Below, one piece after another: positions 35,894 to 45,644 of a stretch of 64,000 nucleotides of DNA. Numbering within the stretch: the stretch's first letter is position 1; the number at the start of each line of letters is the position of its first letter. Both the position numbers and the translations under genes were made by a program. The DNA is from Kordia sp. TARA_039_SRF (lineage in GTDB: Bacteria > Bacteroidota > Bacteroidia > Flavobacteriales > Flavobacteriaceae), in contig SMNH02000003.1 in NCBI GenBank assembly GCA_006383075.2, forward strand, positions 598,414-662,413, given 5' to 3'. The notes under the pieces were generated by a model, which saw only the letters and a list, made by a program, of their open reading frames with translations, did no database searches and had not been told where the DNA came from.

Positions 35894-37963
35894 TTAGTCT
35901 AATAAAGCCCTTTTTTGGGTGTCTTTAAAGATGATTTCAAAGGTAGCTCCATTTTGGTTATTCCAGAGAAAATCGCCTTGCAATTGTTTGGTTAAACGAC
36001 GCACCAATCGCAAGCCTAAACTTTTTACTTTGGATAAATCGAGTCCGTCTTCTATTCCTTTTCCGTTGTCAGAGACTATCAATTTATATTCGTCTTCATT
36101 TAGCTTATTGATAGAAATATTTAAGGTATTATCTGCAGCAGCGTCAAAAGCGTATTTGTAAGCATTGGTAATCAATTCGTTTACAATTAAACCTAGCGGA
36201 ATTGCGGTATCAATGTCAAACTTCATGTTTTCTGTCTGAATATGTGTTTGCACTTTTTTGTCGGAAGCATACATATACGAAAGCTCTTTTACCAATACGT
36301 TGATGTATTCGTCAAAATCAATTAAGCCAGAATCATTTTGATAGAGTTTTTGGTGAATTAATGCCATTGATTTGACTCTGTTTTTTCCTTCATTTGCCAG
36401 ATTGAGTGCTTTTTCATCTTCAATGCCTTTGGTTTGTAATTCGAGCAGACTCGATACAATTTGAAAATTATTTTTTACACGATGATGTACTTCTTTTAGT
36501 AAAAGTTGTTTTTCCTGTAGTGCTTTTTCTATGATGCTGTTTTTTTCATCCAGAATTTTAGATGTTTTCTTTTTTCGCTGATATGCGTAATAGGCAAATC
36601 CACCAAATGCCAACGCTACCACAAATAATCCTAGTAATATTTGCTGTTTGTGACGTTCTTGCTGTAAATCATTTGTTCGTTGCAATTCTAAAATAGCCAA
36701 TGCTTTTGCATTTTGAATGCTATCTTGGTATTGTTGTTTTTCAAACTTGTAGGTGAGTTCTAGTTCTTTGACTTCTTCTACATTTTTTTTGCTGAAGGCT
36801 GAGTCTTTGATTTTTGTATAGGTTTCTAAATAGTTTAAAGCTTCTTTTGGCTTGCCAATTTGTTTGTAAAAATTCGACAAACTTTTTGCCGTATATTGTT
36901 TGTCTTTCAGCACTTGCAAATCGTCCCAAATTGCATACGCTTTTTCAAAATGAACAATTGCCTTTGCTGCGTTATTTTTTGTTGCCCAAAAATCGCCTTT
37001 AATTTGATTGAGATATCCGTTAAACCGCTTTGCTCTTCTTCCTAATGGAATAGTACTCGCAACTTCTAAATAATGATATGCGCTATCCAATTTGTTTTCT
37101 TCTTTAAATACGCGTGCCAAATGTACATACGCATACGCTTCACCAGCATTAAACTCTATCTTTTTTGCGTTTTTAATAGATTGGTATAAGTTTTTCTTTT
37201 GATCTGCTATAGGAACACAAAAACAACTTAGGTGAATCATAGCGGTATTGTTTCGCCAAATAGCACTTTGACGGTAGTTTTCTGCGTTTTCATACAACTC
37301 CACAACCTCATTTAAAATAGCCAAACCTTCTGCAAATTGATCATTAGAGTAGTAAATGTAGCTTTGTGTTTTTAGTATCGGAAGTAATATATTGGCATTG
37401 TTGGGAAGTTGTAAAGCAATTTTTTTAGCCGTATTCAAATCTGTAATGGCTTCTTGTATTTGTGAAATATTGTTGTAAATATTGGCTCTTACAGAATATC
37501 CTTGAATTGTAGCTTTTTTATTGTTGGTTGCTTCTGATAATTGTATGGAAGCATTGATATATTCAAATGCTGTTTTATATTCGGTTTTTACCTGATATAC
37601 TTTCGCTAGCTTTACAGAAGTTTCAATGATAGCTGCTGTATCTTTAACTTCAGTTGCCAATGAATGTGCTCTTTTTAAAAGTGCTAAACTTTTCTCGCCA
37701 CCACGATCTGTAGTCTCCGCTAGTTTTAATAATACCGAAATTAACTGTGTGGTATTATTTGATGTTTCCGCTAGCTCTTTTTGAAGCTGTAATAAGCTAA
37801 CAACACTATCACGGTTGTTTGTGTTGGCTATTACTTTTGAAATACTATCAAATTGTTGTTGCGAATGTTGTTGCTGTTGTGCAGAAACACAAAAAGCAGT
37901 CATTAAAACTGCTAATAATACGTATGCATTCGCACGCTGTATGGATAGTAAAAGTCGACTCAT
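35894..37963 (-). CDS. TPR sensor histidine kinase (HisKA_2/HWE-like)
   Basis: A 689-residue membrane kinase. Signal peptide (about 1-28, with a Gln-rich stretch QQQQHSQQQ just after) is followed by about 370 residues of periplasmic TPR-type helices, a transmembrane helix at about 433-455 (HKQQILLGLFVVALAFGGFAYYAY), then a HisKA_2 dimerisation part with HHRVKNNFQIVSSLLELQ (the His in VHHR is the phospho-acceptor) and an HATPase with PLGLIVNELITNAYKYAF and SDNGKGI. It forms an operon with the LytTR regulator. The stimulus sensed by the TPRs is unknown. Confidence 0.92.
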   Translation of the reverse strand: MSRLLLSIQRANAYVLLAVLMTAFCVSAQQQQHSQQQFDSISKVIANTNNRDSVVSLLQLQKELAETSNNTTQLISVLLKLAETTDRGGEKSLALLKRAHSLATEVKDTAAIIETSVKLAKVYQVKTEYKTAFEYINASIQLSEATNNKKATIQGYSVRANIYNNISQIQEAITDLNTAKKIALQLPNNANILLPILKTQSYIYYSNDQFAEGLAILNEVVELYENAENYRQSAIWRNNTAMIHLSCFCVPIADQKKNLYQSIKNAKKIEFNAGEAYAYVHLARVFKEENKLDSAYHYLEVASTIPLGRRAKRFNGYLNQIKGDFWATKNNAAKAIVHFEKAYAIWDDLQVLKDKQYTAKSLSNFYKQIGKPKEALNYLETYTKIKDSAFSKKNVEEVKELELTYKFEKQQYQDSIQNAKALAILELQRTNDLQQERHKQQILLGLFVVALAFGGFAYYAYQRKKKTSKILDEKNSIIEKALQEKQLLLKEVHHRVKNNFQIVSSLLELQTKGIEDEKALNLANEGKNRVKSMALIHQKLYQNDSGLIDFDEYINVLVKELSYMYASDKKVQTHIQTENMKFDIDTAIPLGLIVNELITNAYKYAFDAAADNTLNISINKLNEDEYKLIVSDNGKGIEDGLDLSKVKSLGLRLVRRLTKQLQGDFLWNNQNGATFEIIFKDTQKRALLD

Positions 37964-37980
37964 GATTGGTGAGGTTTTAA

Positions 37981-37988
37981 CAAAAGTA
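37981..37988 (-). promoter_or_regulatory. Candidate -7 box (TACTTTTG) of the kinase-regulator operon
   Basis: On the minus strand TACTTTTG exactly matches TAnnTTTG, 17 bp before the kinase ATG. No clear -33 TTG at the right spacing. Confidence 0.4.
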
Positions 37989-38007
37989 CTATTTGTTTTT
38001 TATATGA

Positions 38008-38038
38008 AGAGAGACTTGCTTTTTCAGCAAATCTCTCT
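38008..38038 (-). terminator. Hairpin between the FG-GAP gene and the kinase operon
   Basis: AGAGAGACTTGCT and AGCAAATCTCTCT pair with one mismatch around a small loop. On the minus strand it follows the FG-GAP gene by about 30 bp. The following T-tract is weak, so termination efficiency is uncertain. Confidence 0.55.
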
Positions 38039-38067
38039 CCGTTCATAAAAATACCATTATATATGTA

Positions 38068-39387
38068 TTACTGTACTGTAATTTTTTTAATGATAGTTTC
38101 ATTATTTTCTCGTATTATTTTGAGAAAATACAATCCAGCATTGAGCTTAGAGACGTCAACTTGTACAGCACTATCGTGTTGAATTTGTGTATATGTGTCA
38201 TATACCATTTGCCCTGTAACACTATACATAGATAGGTGTACTTTATTGACTTGATTATTTAGAAATTGAATGTTTAGTATGTCATTTGCAGGATTTGGAC
38301 TCACCTGTACGCGAACAGTTGGTTTTTCGTCAATGCTCAATGGATTGTTTAAAACTCCTTCAAACCATGCAAAATACCCAGGATTGAATGCGCCCATTAC
38401 AGCATCTAATATACCATCTCCGTTAACATCACCGAAACTAATGGTTGCAAATTGTCCAAAATCAAAAGTGCCTAAATCTCCTGCTAATGTTTGATACGCA
38501 TACGTTCCAAAATCTGGAGCAGCAACAGTTCCGATATTTTCTATCCATTGAACAACGCCAGCATCTGTTGCAAAAATCATATCAAAATCATTATCGCGGT
38601 CTACATCGTAAAAATTAGGGATGGTTGTTAATACATCAGTATGTGGCCAATTTCGGTCTGTAATTCCCGTGCCTGCATTCATGTCCCACGGATTTTCTAA
38701 ATGAAATTTTCGTGTAAAACTAGGCACTGTTCGCGTTCCATCATTTTGAAAATACGCTAACGAATCGCTTCCCATTGTGACCATATCCAAATCCATATCA
38801 TTGTCTAGGTCAACAAATCCAAAACTTGGAAATACCGCCACATTTTCGTTAGCCGTTCCAGGCAGTGCTGTTAGCACAAAATTAGGTGATGTTGATGTCC
38901 CTGTATTCTCATAATACCGTATATCATCCAGAGTTGAATTTGAAGCATCATATCGAGAGCCAAAAAATAAATCATAATCGCCATCGTCATCGATGTCTAC
39001 AAATTGACATTTGGTTTCGTTATTAGAACCTGGCGCATAGCTAATAGCGTCTATTGTTGGCAACGCAGTTTGCACCCAGTTTGGTGCTGTAGCAGAACCT
39101 GTATTTTCATAATAGTATAATCTTCCATCAGTAGACTGACAGCCTGAAACCATGTCTAAATCATTATCGCCATCTAAATCTACCAACACAGGTGAGCTTA
39201 GCCTTCCATTTGCGGTTGGTAATACAGCTGTATCCAATCCCGCAGGATTCGGTCCAGGTGCTGTAAAGCCAGTTCCTGTAGTATTGGAATGCATTCCTCT
39301 AAATTCCCAAGTATCAGGAAATACGTCTTGGGCAGTTACCATGTATGTACAGAATGCACATACAACACAAAGTAGTTGTTTTTTCAT
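38068..39387 (-). CDS. FG-GAP/VCBS-repeat protein secreted by T9SS
   Basis: A 439-residue exported protein (ATG at 39387, MKKQLLCVVCAF, is the start; the track's extension to 39447 precedes the signal peptide). Signal peptide ends VTAQ. The body has FG-GAP-like repeats with DxDxD-type calcium motifs: VDLDGDNDLDMVSG, VDIDDDGDYDLFFG, VDLDNDMDLDMVTM and GDVNGDGILDAVMG. The last ~85 residues form a type A T9SS sorting domain (VSPNPANDILNIQF, GLYFLKI). It is secreted to the cell surface or medium. Ligand unknown. Confidence 0.88.
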   Translation of the reverse strand: MKKQLLCVVCAFCTYMVTAQDVFPDTWEFRGMHSNTTGTGFTAPGPNPAGLDTAVLPTANGRLSSPVLVDLDGDNDLDMVSGCQSTDGRLYYYENTGSATAPNWVQTALPTIDAISYAPGSNNETKCQFVDIDDDGDYDLFFGSRYDASNSTLDDIRYYENTGTSTSPNFVLTALPGTANENVAVFPSFGFVDLDNDMDLDMVTMGSDSLAYFQNDGTRTVPSFTRKFHLENPWDMNAGTGITDRNWPHTDVLTTIPNFYDVDRDNDFDMIFATDAGVVQWIENIGTVAAPDFGTYAYQTLAGDLGTFDFGQFATISFGDVNGDGILDAVMGAFNPGYFAWFEGVLNNPLSIDEKPTVRVQVSPNPANDILNIQFLNNQVNKVHLSMYSVTGQMVYDTYTQIQHDSAVQVDVSKLNAGLYFLKIIRENNETIIKKITVQ

Positions 39388-39558
39388 TCGATTTGAGTGT
39401 TTGAAGTAGGTTATTTTTGTAAATATAATTTGAAAAAGACACCTCATCTTTACAAATGTTCTGAACGTATCGTATGATGTTCTTAACCCTATTTTTTCAG
39501 TACGAACGGTTCTTTCCCATTCTCAAAAACACTAAAAATTAGATGATTACATAAAAAA

Positions 39559-39587
39559 AGCGAACACCTTTTACAAAGATATTCGCT
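39559..39587 (-). terminator. Terminator of the M28 peptidase gene
   Basis: On the minus strand AGCGAA and TTCGCT flank a loop and are followed by TTTTTTT. It lies about 25 bp after the peptidase stop. Confidence 0.65.
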
Positions 39588-39609
39588 CATCATTTTTATG
39601 TTGTGATTA

Positions 39610-40518
39610 CTATAGTGTACCCATGTCAACTTTTGTAAAGAAATTGATAATGGTTTGAATAGAATTTAGATAAAAGTCCAAATGAATGTTTTCAAAATCG
39701 TCTGTAGGTTTGTGATAATCTTTATGATCTTCCACACCAAAGTAAATGAATGGAATGTTTGCCTTGTAAAATGCTGCATGATCGCTCGCAGTTGTCCATT
39801 CTTTATGGCCTATTTTTAGCGTGACATTTCCATGATTTTCAGTCGCTTCAATCAATGATTTATAGCTTGGATAATGTTGCGGACCCACAACGTATAGTTC
39901 TTTCTTTTTGCTACGGCTAATCATATCCATGTTGATATTGAGCTTGATTTGCTCTTTTTTGATAATCGGATTATCCACAAAATAATACGAACCAACCAAT
40001 CCTTTTTCTTCTGCATCAAACGCTGCAAGTATTACAGAATGTTTTGGTGGATGTTTTTGAAAATATTCCGCAAAAGCGAACAACGCACTAATTCCAGAAG
40101 CATCATCATCAGCGCCATTATATATTTGACCATTTCGTATACCAAGATGATCGTAATGTGCCGAAATTACAATGTAAGTATCAGCTTCTACCGTTCCTTT
40201 GATGACTCCTAGAATGTTTTCGCCTTGTGCTATTTTTGAGGTTTCAGGCATTGGAAAAGTTTGCACAAATGATTCGCCAAGCGGTTGTACATTTAATTGC
40301 TGAAAAGCGTTGACAATATATTCTTTGGCTTTTTTAGCTCCTTTGGTTCCTGTTTCTCGTCCTTCAAATTCATTCGATGATAACGCTGCAATGTGATGAA
40401 TTAGGTTTCCTTTGGAAAAATCATACGCGGATTCTTCGTGTTGCGTATCTTGTTTTTTGTCCGTTTTACAACTTATCAATACTAATAAACAGACAAAGAA
40501 AAGCTTTGATAATTTCAT
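39610..40518 (-). CDS. M28 family zinc peptidase, lipoprotein
   Basis: A 302-residue exported metallopeptidase. Lipobox LISC puts the lipidated Cys at 17. The zinc ligands of family M28 are visible: SAHYDHLG (His and Asp), NGADDDASGIS (bridging Asp), DAEEKGLVGS (Glu-Glu) and DMISR, with a final His in KDYHKPTDD. It probably acts as an aminopeptidase in the periplasm. A terminator hairpin (AGCGAA/TTCGCT, with a T run) lies downstream at 39559-39587. Confidence 0.9.
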   Translation of the reverse strand: MKLSKLFFVCLLVLISCKTDKKQDTQHEESAYDFSKGNLIHHIAALSSNEFEGRETGTKGAKKAKEYIVNAFQQLNVQPLGESFVQTFPMPETSKIAQGENILGVIKGTVEADTYIVISAHYDHLGIRNGQIYNGADDDASGISALFAFAEYFQKHPPKHSVILAAFDAEEKGLVGSYYFVDNPIIKKEQIKLNINMDMISRSKKKELYVVGPQHYPSYKSLIEATENHGNVTLKIGHKEWTTASDHAAFYKANIPFIYFGVEDHKDYHKPTDDFENIHLDFYLNSIQTIINFFTKVDMGTL

Positions 40519-40553
40519 GACGATTTTTGTTATGAATGCTGAATATAAACAAA

Positions 40554-40581
40554 AAATCCCAAGTGTTGAAACTCGGGATTT
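40554..40581. terminator. Terminator of the sdh operon
   Basis: AAATCCCAAG and CTCGGGATTT pair with a single mismatch and give a T run on the minus strand. It lies about 25 bp after the sdhB stop, between sdhB and the M28 gene. Confidence 0.75.
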
Positions 40582-40604
40582 GTATAAAAATTTGTATTTG
40601 AATG

Positions 40605-41351
40605 TTATCCTTTAAAAGATGCTTTTAAATACTCACGATTCATACGTGCAATATTTTCAAGCGAAATTCCTTTCGGACATTCCACTTCACAAGCTCCCGT
40701 ATTGGTACAGTTACCAAAACCTTCCGCATCCATTTGATTTACCATGTTCATTACACGGTCTGTCGCTTCTACTTGTCCTTGTGGCAACAATGCAAATTGT
40801 GATACTTTCGCCGAAACAAACAGCATTGCACTAGAGTTTTTACAACTTGCTACACAAGCTCCACAACCGATACAGGTAGCAGCATCAAACGCTTTATCAG
40901 CATTGGCTTTTTCAATCGGAATTGCGTTTGCATCTTGTGTATTTCCGGAAGTATTTACCGAAATAAATCCACCAGCATGTTGTACACGGTCAAAAGCGCT
41001 TCTATCTACAATTAAATCTTTAATTACAGGGAATGCTTTTGCTCTCCATGGCTCAATGTAAATGGTATCGCCATCTTTAAACTTACGCATGTGCAACTGA
41101 CATGTCGTTACCAAACGATCTGGTCCGTGTGCTTCTCCGTTGATATATAACGAACAAGAACCACAGATTCCTTCACGACAATCATGGTCGAAAGAAACTG
41201 GCTCTTCTCCTTTTTCAATTAATTCTGTATTTAATACATCTAACATTTCAAGGAAAGACATATCTGGAGATACATTGCTGATTTGGTAATCAACCATTTT
41301 CCCCTTTGCGTTGGCGTTTTTTTGACGCCATATTTTTAATGTAAGGTTCAT
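40605..41351 (-). CDS. sdhB: Succinate dehydrogenase/fumarate reductase iron-sulfur subunit
   Basis: A 248-residue electron-transfer subunit of complex II. The 2Fe-2S ligands are in [15 protein letters not shown] and a later Cys in TTCQLHM; 4Fe-4S and 3Fe-4S ligands lie in [11 protein letters not shown] and [10 protein letters not shown]. It passes electrons from FAD in SdhA to quinone through SdhC. The length is normal for the Bacteroidota enzyme. It is the last gene of sdhCAB and is separated from sdhA by 74 bp that contain CTCAATACT microsatellite-type repeats. Confidence 0.96.
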   Translation of the reverse strand: MNLTLKIWRQKNANAKGKMVDYQISNVSPDMSFLEMLDVLNTELIEKGEEPVSFDHDCREGICGSCSLYINGEAHGPDRLVTTCQLHMRKFKDGDTIYIEPWRAKAFPVIKDLIVDRSAFDRVQHAGGFISVNTSGNTQDANAIPIEKANADKAFDAATCIGCGACVASCKNSSAMLFVSAKVSQFALLPQGQVEATDRVMNMVNQMDAEGFGNCTNTGACEVECPKGISLENIARMNREYLKASFKG

Positions 41352-41365
41352 ATTTTTTAGATTTT

Positions 41366-41420
41366 AGTATTGAGTATTGAGTATTGAGCAGTTATTTCTA
41401 ACATCTCATATCTCAATACT
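41366..41420. repeat. TATTGAGTA microsatellite in the sdhA-sdhB gap
   Basis: TATTGAGTA-type units occur three times in a row, and a CTCATATCTCAATACT block follows on the other strand sense. The same motif family forms block B near the NACHT gene (47681 and 49855). It sits inside the sdh operon, so it is transcribed between sdhA and sdhB. Confidence 0.6.
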
Positions 41421-41425
41421 TCGAT

Positions 41426-43423
41426 CTATTTATAACTTCTCTCTTTTACTTCTATGTTTTCGTATTGCAAGTCTTCTTTGTGCAATACCGCATCTTTTGG
41501 TTCTCCTTTGTATTCCCAAGCAGAAACAAATTGGAATTCTTTACGACGCATGGCTTCACCTTCATCCGTTTGGTATTCCTCTCTAAAGTGTCCACCAGCA
41601 GATTCTTCTCGTATTAAGGCATCTTTTGCGAATAATTCTCCTAATTCTAAGAAGTCTGCTACACGACCTGCTTTTGCCAATTCTTCATTAAATTCGTCAG
41701 CATCACCTGGCACACGAACATCTTTCCAGAATTCTTCACGCAATTGTGAAATTTCTTCAATAGCCGCTTTCAAATCTTTTTCGTTACGCGCCATTCCACA
41801 TTTATTCCACATAATTTTACCTAATTTCTTATGGAAATAATCAACTGGCTTTGTACCGTTATTATTGATAAAGTGCTCTATTTCTGAACGTACTTTGTTT
41901 TCCGCTTCTTCAAATTCTTTGGTATCTGTCGGAATTGGTCCTGTACGAATATCATTTGCTAAGTAATCACCAATTGTGTATGGTAACACGAAATATCCAT
42001 CTGCCAAACCTTGCATTAAAGCAGAAGCTCCTAAACGGTTAGCTCCGTGGTCAGAGAAGTTTGCTTCTCCGATAGCATACAATCCAGGAACGGTTGTCTG
42101 CAAGTTGTAATCAACCCAAATTCCACCCATCGTGTAGTGTACTGCTGGATAAATCATCATTGGTGTTTCGTATGGATTCTCGTCAACGATTTTTTCATAC
42201 ATTTGGAATAAGTTTCCGTATTTCGTTTTGACAACTTCTTGCCCAAGCTTTTTCACTAAAGCCGCATCGTTTTCGTTCAATCCTTTTACATGTGCTTGCT
42301 CTTTTCCGTAACGCTCAATGGCAGAAGCAAAATCTAAATATACCGCTTCGCCTGTAGCATTTACTCCGTAGCCTGCATCACAACGCTCTTTTGCGGCACG
42401 CGATGCTACATCGCGCGGCACCAAGTTACCAAAGGCTGGATAACGACGTTCTAAGTAATAGTCTCTATCCTCTTCTTTAATATCAGTAGGCTTCAACGTT
42501 TTATTACGAATTGCCTCTACATCTTTTTTGTGTTTTGGAACCCAAATACGACCATCATTACGTAACGATTCTGACATCAACGTCAATTTCGATTGATGAT
42601 CTCCCGAAACTGGAATACAAGTTGGGTGAATTTGCGTGTAACAAGGATTTGCAAAATATGCACCGCGTTTGTGCGCTTTCCAAGCAGCCGTCACGTTACT
42701 TCCCATCGCATTGGTAGAAAGGAAGAATACGTTTCCATATCCACCAGTTCCTAATACAACTGCGTGCGCTGAATGACGCTCTATTTCTCCAGTAACCAAG
42801 TTACGCGTAATGATTCCTCTTGCTTTTCCATCAACCACAACAACATCTAACATTTCGTGGCGGTTATACATTTTAATTTTTCCACGACCAATCTGACGGT
42901 TCATCGCAGAATACGCACCTAATAGTAATTGCTGCCCTGTTTGTCCTTTTGCATAAAAGGTACGAGATACCAACACACCACCAAACGAGCGGTTGTCTAA
43001 CAATCCACCGTAATCACGAGCAAAAGGAACTCCTTGTGCCACACACTGGTCAATAATATTTGCTGATACTTCTGCCAAACGATACACATTCGCTTCACGC
43101 GAACGATAATCGCCTCCTTTTACCGTATCGTAGAACAATCGGTACGTAGAGTCACCATCACCTTGATAGTTTTTTGCGGCGTTGATTCCTCCTTGTGCTG
43201 CAATAGAGTGCGCACGACGTGGAGAATCTTGAAAGCAAAATGCTTTAACATTATATCCTAATTCCGCTAAGGTTGCTGCCGCAGAACCTCCTGCGAGTCC
43301 TGTTCCCACCACAATAACATCGATTAAACGTTTGTTTGCTGGGTTTACAAGATTAATTTCATTTTTGTGTCTCGTCCACTTATCTGCCAGTGGTCCTTGA
43401 GGTATTTTTGAATCTAAAGCCAT
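41426..43423 (-). CDS. sdhA: Succinate dehydrogenase/fumarate reductase flavoprotein subunit
   Basis: A 665-residue flavoprotein of complex II. The start is the ATG at 43423 ([11 protein letters not shown]); the track's extension overlaps sdhC. FAD-binding motif [19 protein letters not shown] is followed by the covalent-FAD His in [15 protein letters not shown]. The catalytic Arg lies in [13 protein letters not shown], and [10 protein letters not shown] carries substrate residues. It oxidises succinate to fumarate in the TCA cycle, at the inner membrane with SdhB and SdhC. The C-terminus is soluble with a long charged segment. Confidence 0.96.
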   Translation of the reverse strand: MALDSKIPQGPLADKWTRHKNEINLVNPANKRLIDVIVVGTGLAGGSAAATLAELGYNVKAFCFQDSPRRAHSIAAQGGINAAKNYQGDGDSTYRLFYDTVKGGDYRSREANVYRLAEVSANIIDQCVAQGVPFARDYGGLLDNRSFGGVLVSRTFYAKGQTGQQLLLGAYSAMNRQIGRGKIKMYNRHEMLDVVVVDGKARGIITRNLVTGEIERHSAHAVVLGTGGYGNVFFLSTNAMGSNVTAAWKAHKRGAYFANPCYTQIHPTCIPVSGDHQSKLTLMSESLRNDGRIWVPKHKKDVEAIRNKTLKPTDIKEEDRDYYLERRYPAFGNLVPRDVASRAAKERCDAGYGVNATGEAVYLDFASAIERYGKEQAHVKGLNENDAALVKKLGQEVVKTKYGNLFQMYEKIVDENPYETPMMIYPAVHYTMGGIWVDYNLQTTVPGLYAIGEANFSDHGANRLGASALMQGLADGYFVLPYTIGDYLANDIRTGPIPTDTKEFEEAENKVRSEIEHFINNNGTKPVDYFHKKLGKIMWNKCGMARNEKDLKAAIEEISQLREEFWKDVRVPGDADEFNEELAKAGRVADFLELGELFAKDALIREESAGGHFREEYQTDEGEAMRRKEFQFVSAWEYKGEPKDAVLHKEDLQYENIEVKERSYK

Positions 43424-43439
43424 AGTTCTTGATAAGTTT

Positions 43440-44099
43440 TTAGTGAGCGAAGTGATGATATAAAGCGATGAATACAAATCCTGCCGGAATTCCGATAGAA
43501 TATACTTTACTTATACCTTTCAACGCTTTTGTATATTTATTGTTAGCTCCAATAGATTGGAACGCCGAATTGAATCCATGCATTAAATGCAATGCTAGGA
43601 AAACAAAAGCTACTACATAAATTCCAACGATTACAGGACTTTGAAAATGTTCTACAAGTTCTTCATAATAACGTGTTGCATCAACAGGTTGTGGGTCGAT
43701 GTATTTTACCATCATTTCATGCCACCAAATATTTGCCATGTGTACAACAAGGAAGCCTTCTATAATAAGACCAGTCCAAATCATGTTTCTACTCATCCAA
43801 GATGAATTTGCACTTCCATTATTCTTAGCATAACTTACTTTACGTGCTTTGCGGTTCTGTATCTCAAGAATAATACCCATCGTAAAGTGAAAAATGATTC
43901 CGAGAATTAATATAGGCTGCAATATAAATTGTACCGCCCAAAATGTTCCCATAAAATGTGATGCTTCGTTAAAAGCGTTTTCACTAAATACAGAAAGAAT
44001 ATTAATTGCAAAGTGCTGTAGAAGAAATACCATTAGGAAGAGTGCTGAAAGTGCCATCGCAAACTTTCTTCCTATTGAAGAATTTAAAATTCCGCTCAT
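43440..44099 (-). CDS. sdhC: Succinate dehydrogenase cytochrome b subunit (single-subunit anchor type)
   Basis: A 219-residue membrane anchor with five predicted helices (about 12-35, 55-80, 105-125, 150-175, 200-217). Candidate haem ligands are the His residues in [27 protein letters not shown] and [10 protein letters not shown]. This five-helix diheme-type subunit replaces separate SdhC/SdhD in Bacteroidota. It starts the operon sdhCAB. A perfect -33/-7 promoter lies upstream at 44127-44158. Confidence 0.95.
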   Translation of the reverse strand: MSGILNSSIGRKFAMALSALFLMVFLLQHFAINILSVFSENAFNEASHFMGTFWAVQFILQPILILGIIFHFTMGIILEIQNRKARKVSYAKNNGSANSSWMSRNMIWTGLIIEGFLVVHMANIWWHEMMVKYIDPQPVDATRYYEELVEHFQSPVIVGIYVVAFVFLALHLMHGFNSAFQSIGANNKYTKALKGISKVYSIGIPAGFVFIALYHHFAH

Positions 44100-44126
44100 T
44101 ATAATTGTGATTAATTATTTGTTCTA

Positions 44127-44158
44127 CAAATATACGGCTCATGCGGAACGTCTACAAA
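44127..44158 (-). promoter_or_regulatory. sdhCAB promoter (TTTG-N20-TATATTTG)
   Basis: On the minus strand TTTG and TATATTTG are 20 bases apart, matching the Bacteroidota -33/-7 consensus. The -7 box is 27 bp from the sdhC ATG, giving a short leader. Confidence 0.75.
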
Positions 44159-44286
44159 TTTTCACCCTTATTTTGAAGTCTATTTAGAATGAATTTAATT
44201 AAAATGAGTTCACAAAAATTTTATTCTAATGAGCATCTTAACTTATCATTTAAAATCATGTAAACAACTAAATTTCAGCTTATAAT

Positions 44287-44530
44287 TTTCTTATTCTTTG
44301 CTTGCCCAAAGAATATTGAATCAAGTTCAGCACAGGCTTCAACAAAAGAAAAGGCACTTTTCCAGAGGTGTTTTTGGTTTTTCTTTTAGAAAAAAAACCA
44401 AAACCGCAATGATTCTTTCTGAATTTTAGTTAGTCATGCTCTATTTTCAGTTTCAAAATCAATAGACTAACATTCTACAATAGTTTGAAAATGGAAACGA
44501 CAAATCCTTGCTACACTGCGGAAAAGAAAA
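44287..44530 (+). repeat. Dispersed intergenic repeat family 1, copy 3
   Basis: Shares GCCCAAAGAA, CCAGAGGTGTTTTT, AAAACCGCAAT and CTACACTGCGGAAAAG with copies 1 and 2. An extra ~27 bases (GAATCAAGTTCAGCACAGGC-like) interrupt the A-rich segment after the first hairpin. Its stem is TTTTGGTTTTT/AAAAACCAAAA, a paired change relative to copy 2. It fills most of the 454-bp gap between sdhC and the lipoprotein gene. Apart from the sdh promoter I see nothing else there. Confidence 0.8.
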
Positions 44531-44553
44531 CCTAGTTTGATAGTAGAATTAAT

Positions 44554-45426
44554 CTAGTTAGAAAAGCTTGGAACCAAACCTCTAAGCCCCATATCGACAG
44601 GTTGCTCGCCAATGACAGGCTCGTATTTGCCATCTGCGTTGATTTCTGTCCACTCAAAACTGTTGTTTACAGAAAAGGAAAGCGTGACTTCAACATCTTC
44701 GGTTTCACTTCCAGAAATGGTAAGCACGTTGGCAAATTGTCCCGTAACTACACATGAACCTTGCGGTACTGGAGACGAGTCAAACAACGGATTCGGTACT
44801 GTAGTTGCTCCTGCAGGTGCTTGTCCTTGTGTGGTAAATCCTAAGGCTTCAAATGCCCAAAATCCTTGTAGTTTGTTTTGGTTGATAGTAAACGTACTAC
44901 CATTCACATCAAAATTGGTGATGTAGCTATTGTAGCCGACAAAACTTGCCAAAGTTCCTGTAATGTCATTACCATTTTGCAATAATTGAATACTTCCTTC
45001 TTGATATGCCAACGACACACGAACCCAATTGTATGTTCCTGCGGCTATTTGATTGAGAGGCATGGTTATAAATACTTCATCATTTCCAGCAAATTGCGCC
45101 GCTTGAAAGTCAATCGCTACATCGCCTCCTTGTGTGGTTTCTGCTCCGCTGTAAATGATTTCACCTTCGCCTAAAAGTGTTGTTGCATTTGGTGCGAATT
45201 CTATATAATTGGCACTCATTCTACTAAAAACGGGCGATTGTGCCGCGTTGCCTGCGGGAATTGTGGCAGGTTGTCCTAAGTTGTCTAATCGCTCTTGTGT
45301 GGCATCAAACTTAAATTTTATAATCAAATTGGCTGACTCTTCTACAGGAGCACAACAGTCATCAGAAGAAGCGCAGGAGAAAAGAAACATACTTATCATC
45401 ACTGCGATTGGAATTATTTTTTTCAT
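44554..45426 (-). CDS. Hypothetical lipoprotein (290 aa)
   Basis: A 290-residue exported protein. Lipobox LFSC places Cys18; the mature start is CASSDDCCAPVEES. The body is beta-rich with no domain I can name; it contains NLIIKFKFDATQERLDNLG and a Cys in GSCVVTG. It ends MGLRGLVPSFSN. I recall similar lipoproteins in Flavobacteriaceae without known function. It lies beyond repeat copy 3, separated from the sdh operon, and probably has its own promoter. Confidence 0.7.
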   Translation of the reverse strand: MKKIIPIAVMISMFLFSCASSDDCCAPVEESANLIIKFKFDATQERLDNLGQPATIPAGNAAQSPVFSRMSANYIEFAPNATTLLGEGEIIYSGAETTQGGDVAIDFQAAQFAGNDEVFITMPLNQIAAGTYNWVRVSLAYQEGSIQLLQNGNDITGTLASFVGYNSYITNFDVNGSTFTINQNKLQGFWAFEALGFTTQGQAPAGATTVPNPLFDSSPVPQGSCVVTGQFANVLTISGSETEDVEVTLSFSVNNSFEWTEINADGKYEPVIGEQPVDMGLRGLVPSFSN

Positions 45427-45644
45427 TTGGTAGCGTATTGGTTTTTACAAGAACTATTCACACATATCTAACGATAACGTGTGACTTTTTAGTATTGATT
45501 CCACCAATTAAAGATAAAAAACACAACCTTCTTTTCAAGTAAAAAACGCCTATATTTCAATTATTTAATCTTTTTTCAATAGCAAATCTTTTAAACTAAG
45601 AAAGTTTACTTATTTTTAGAACATCTTACTTGATTTCCGCTATA

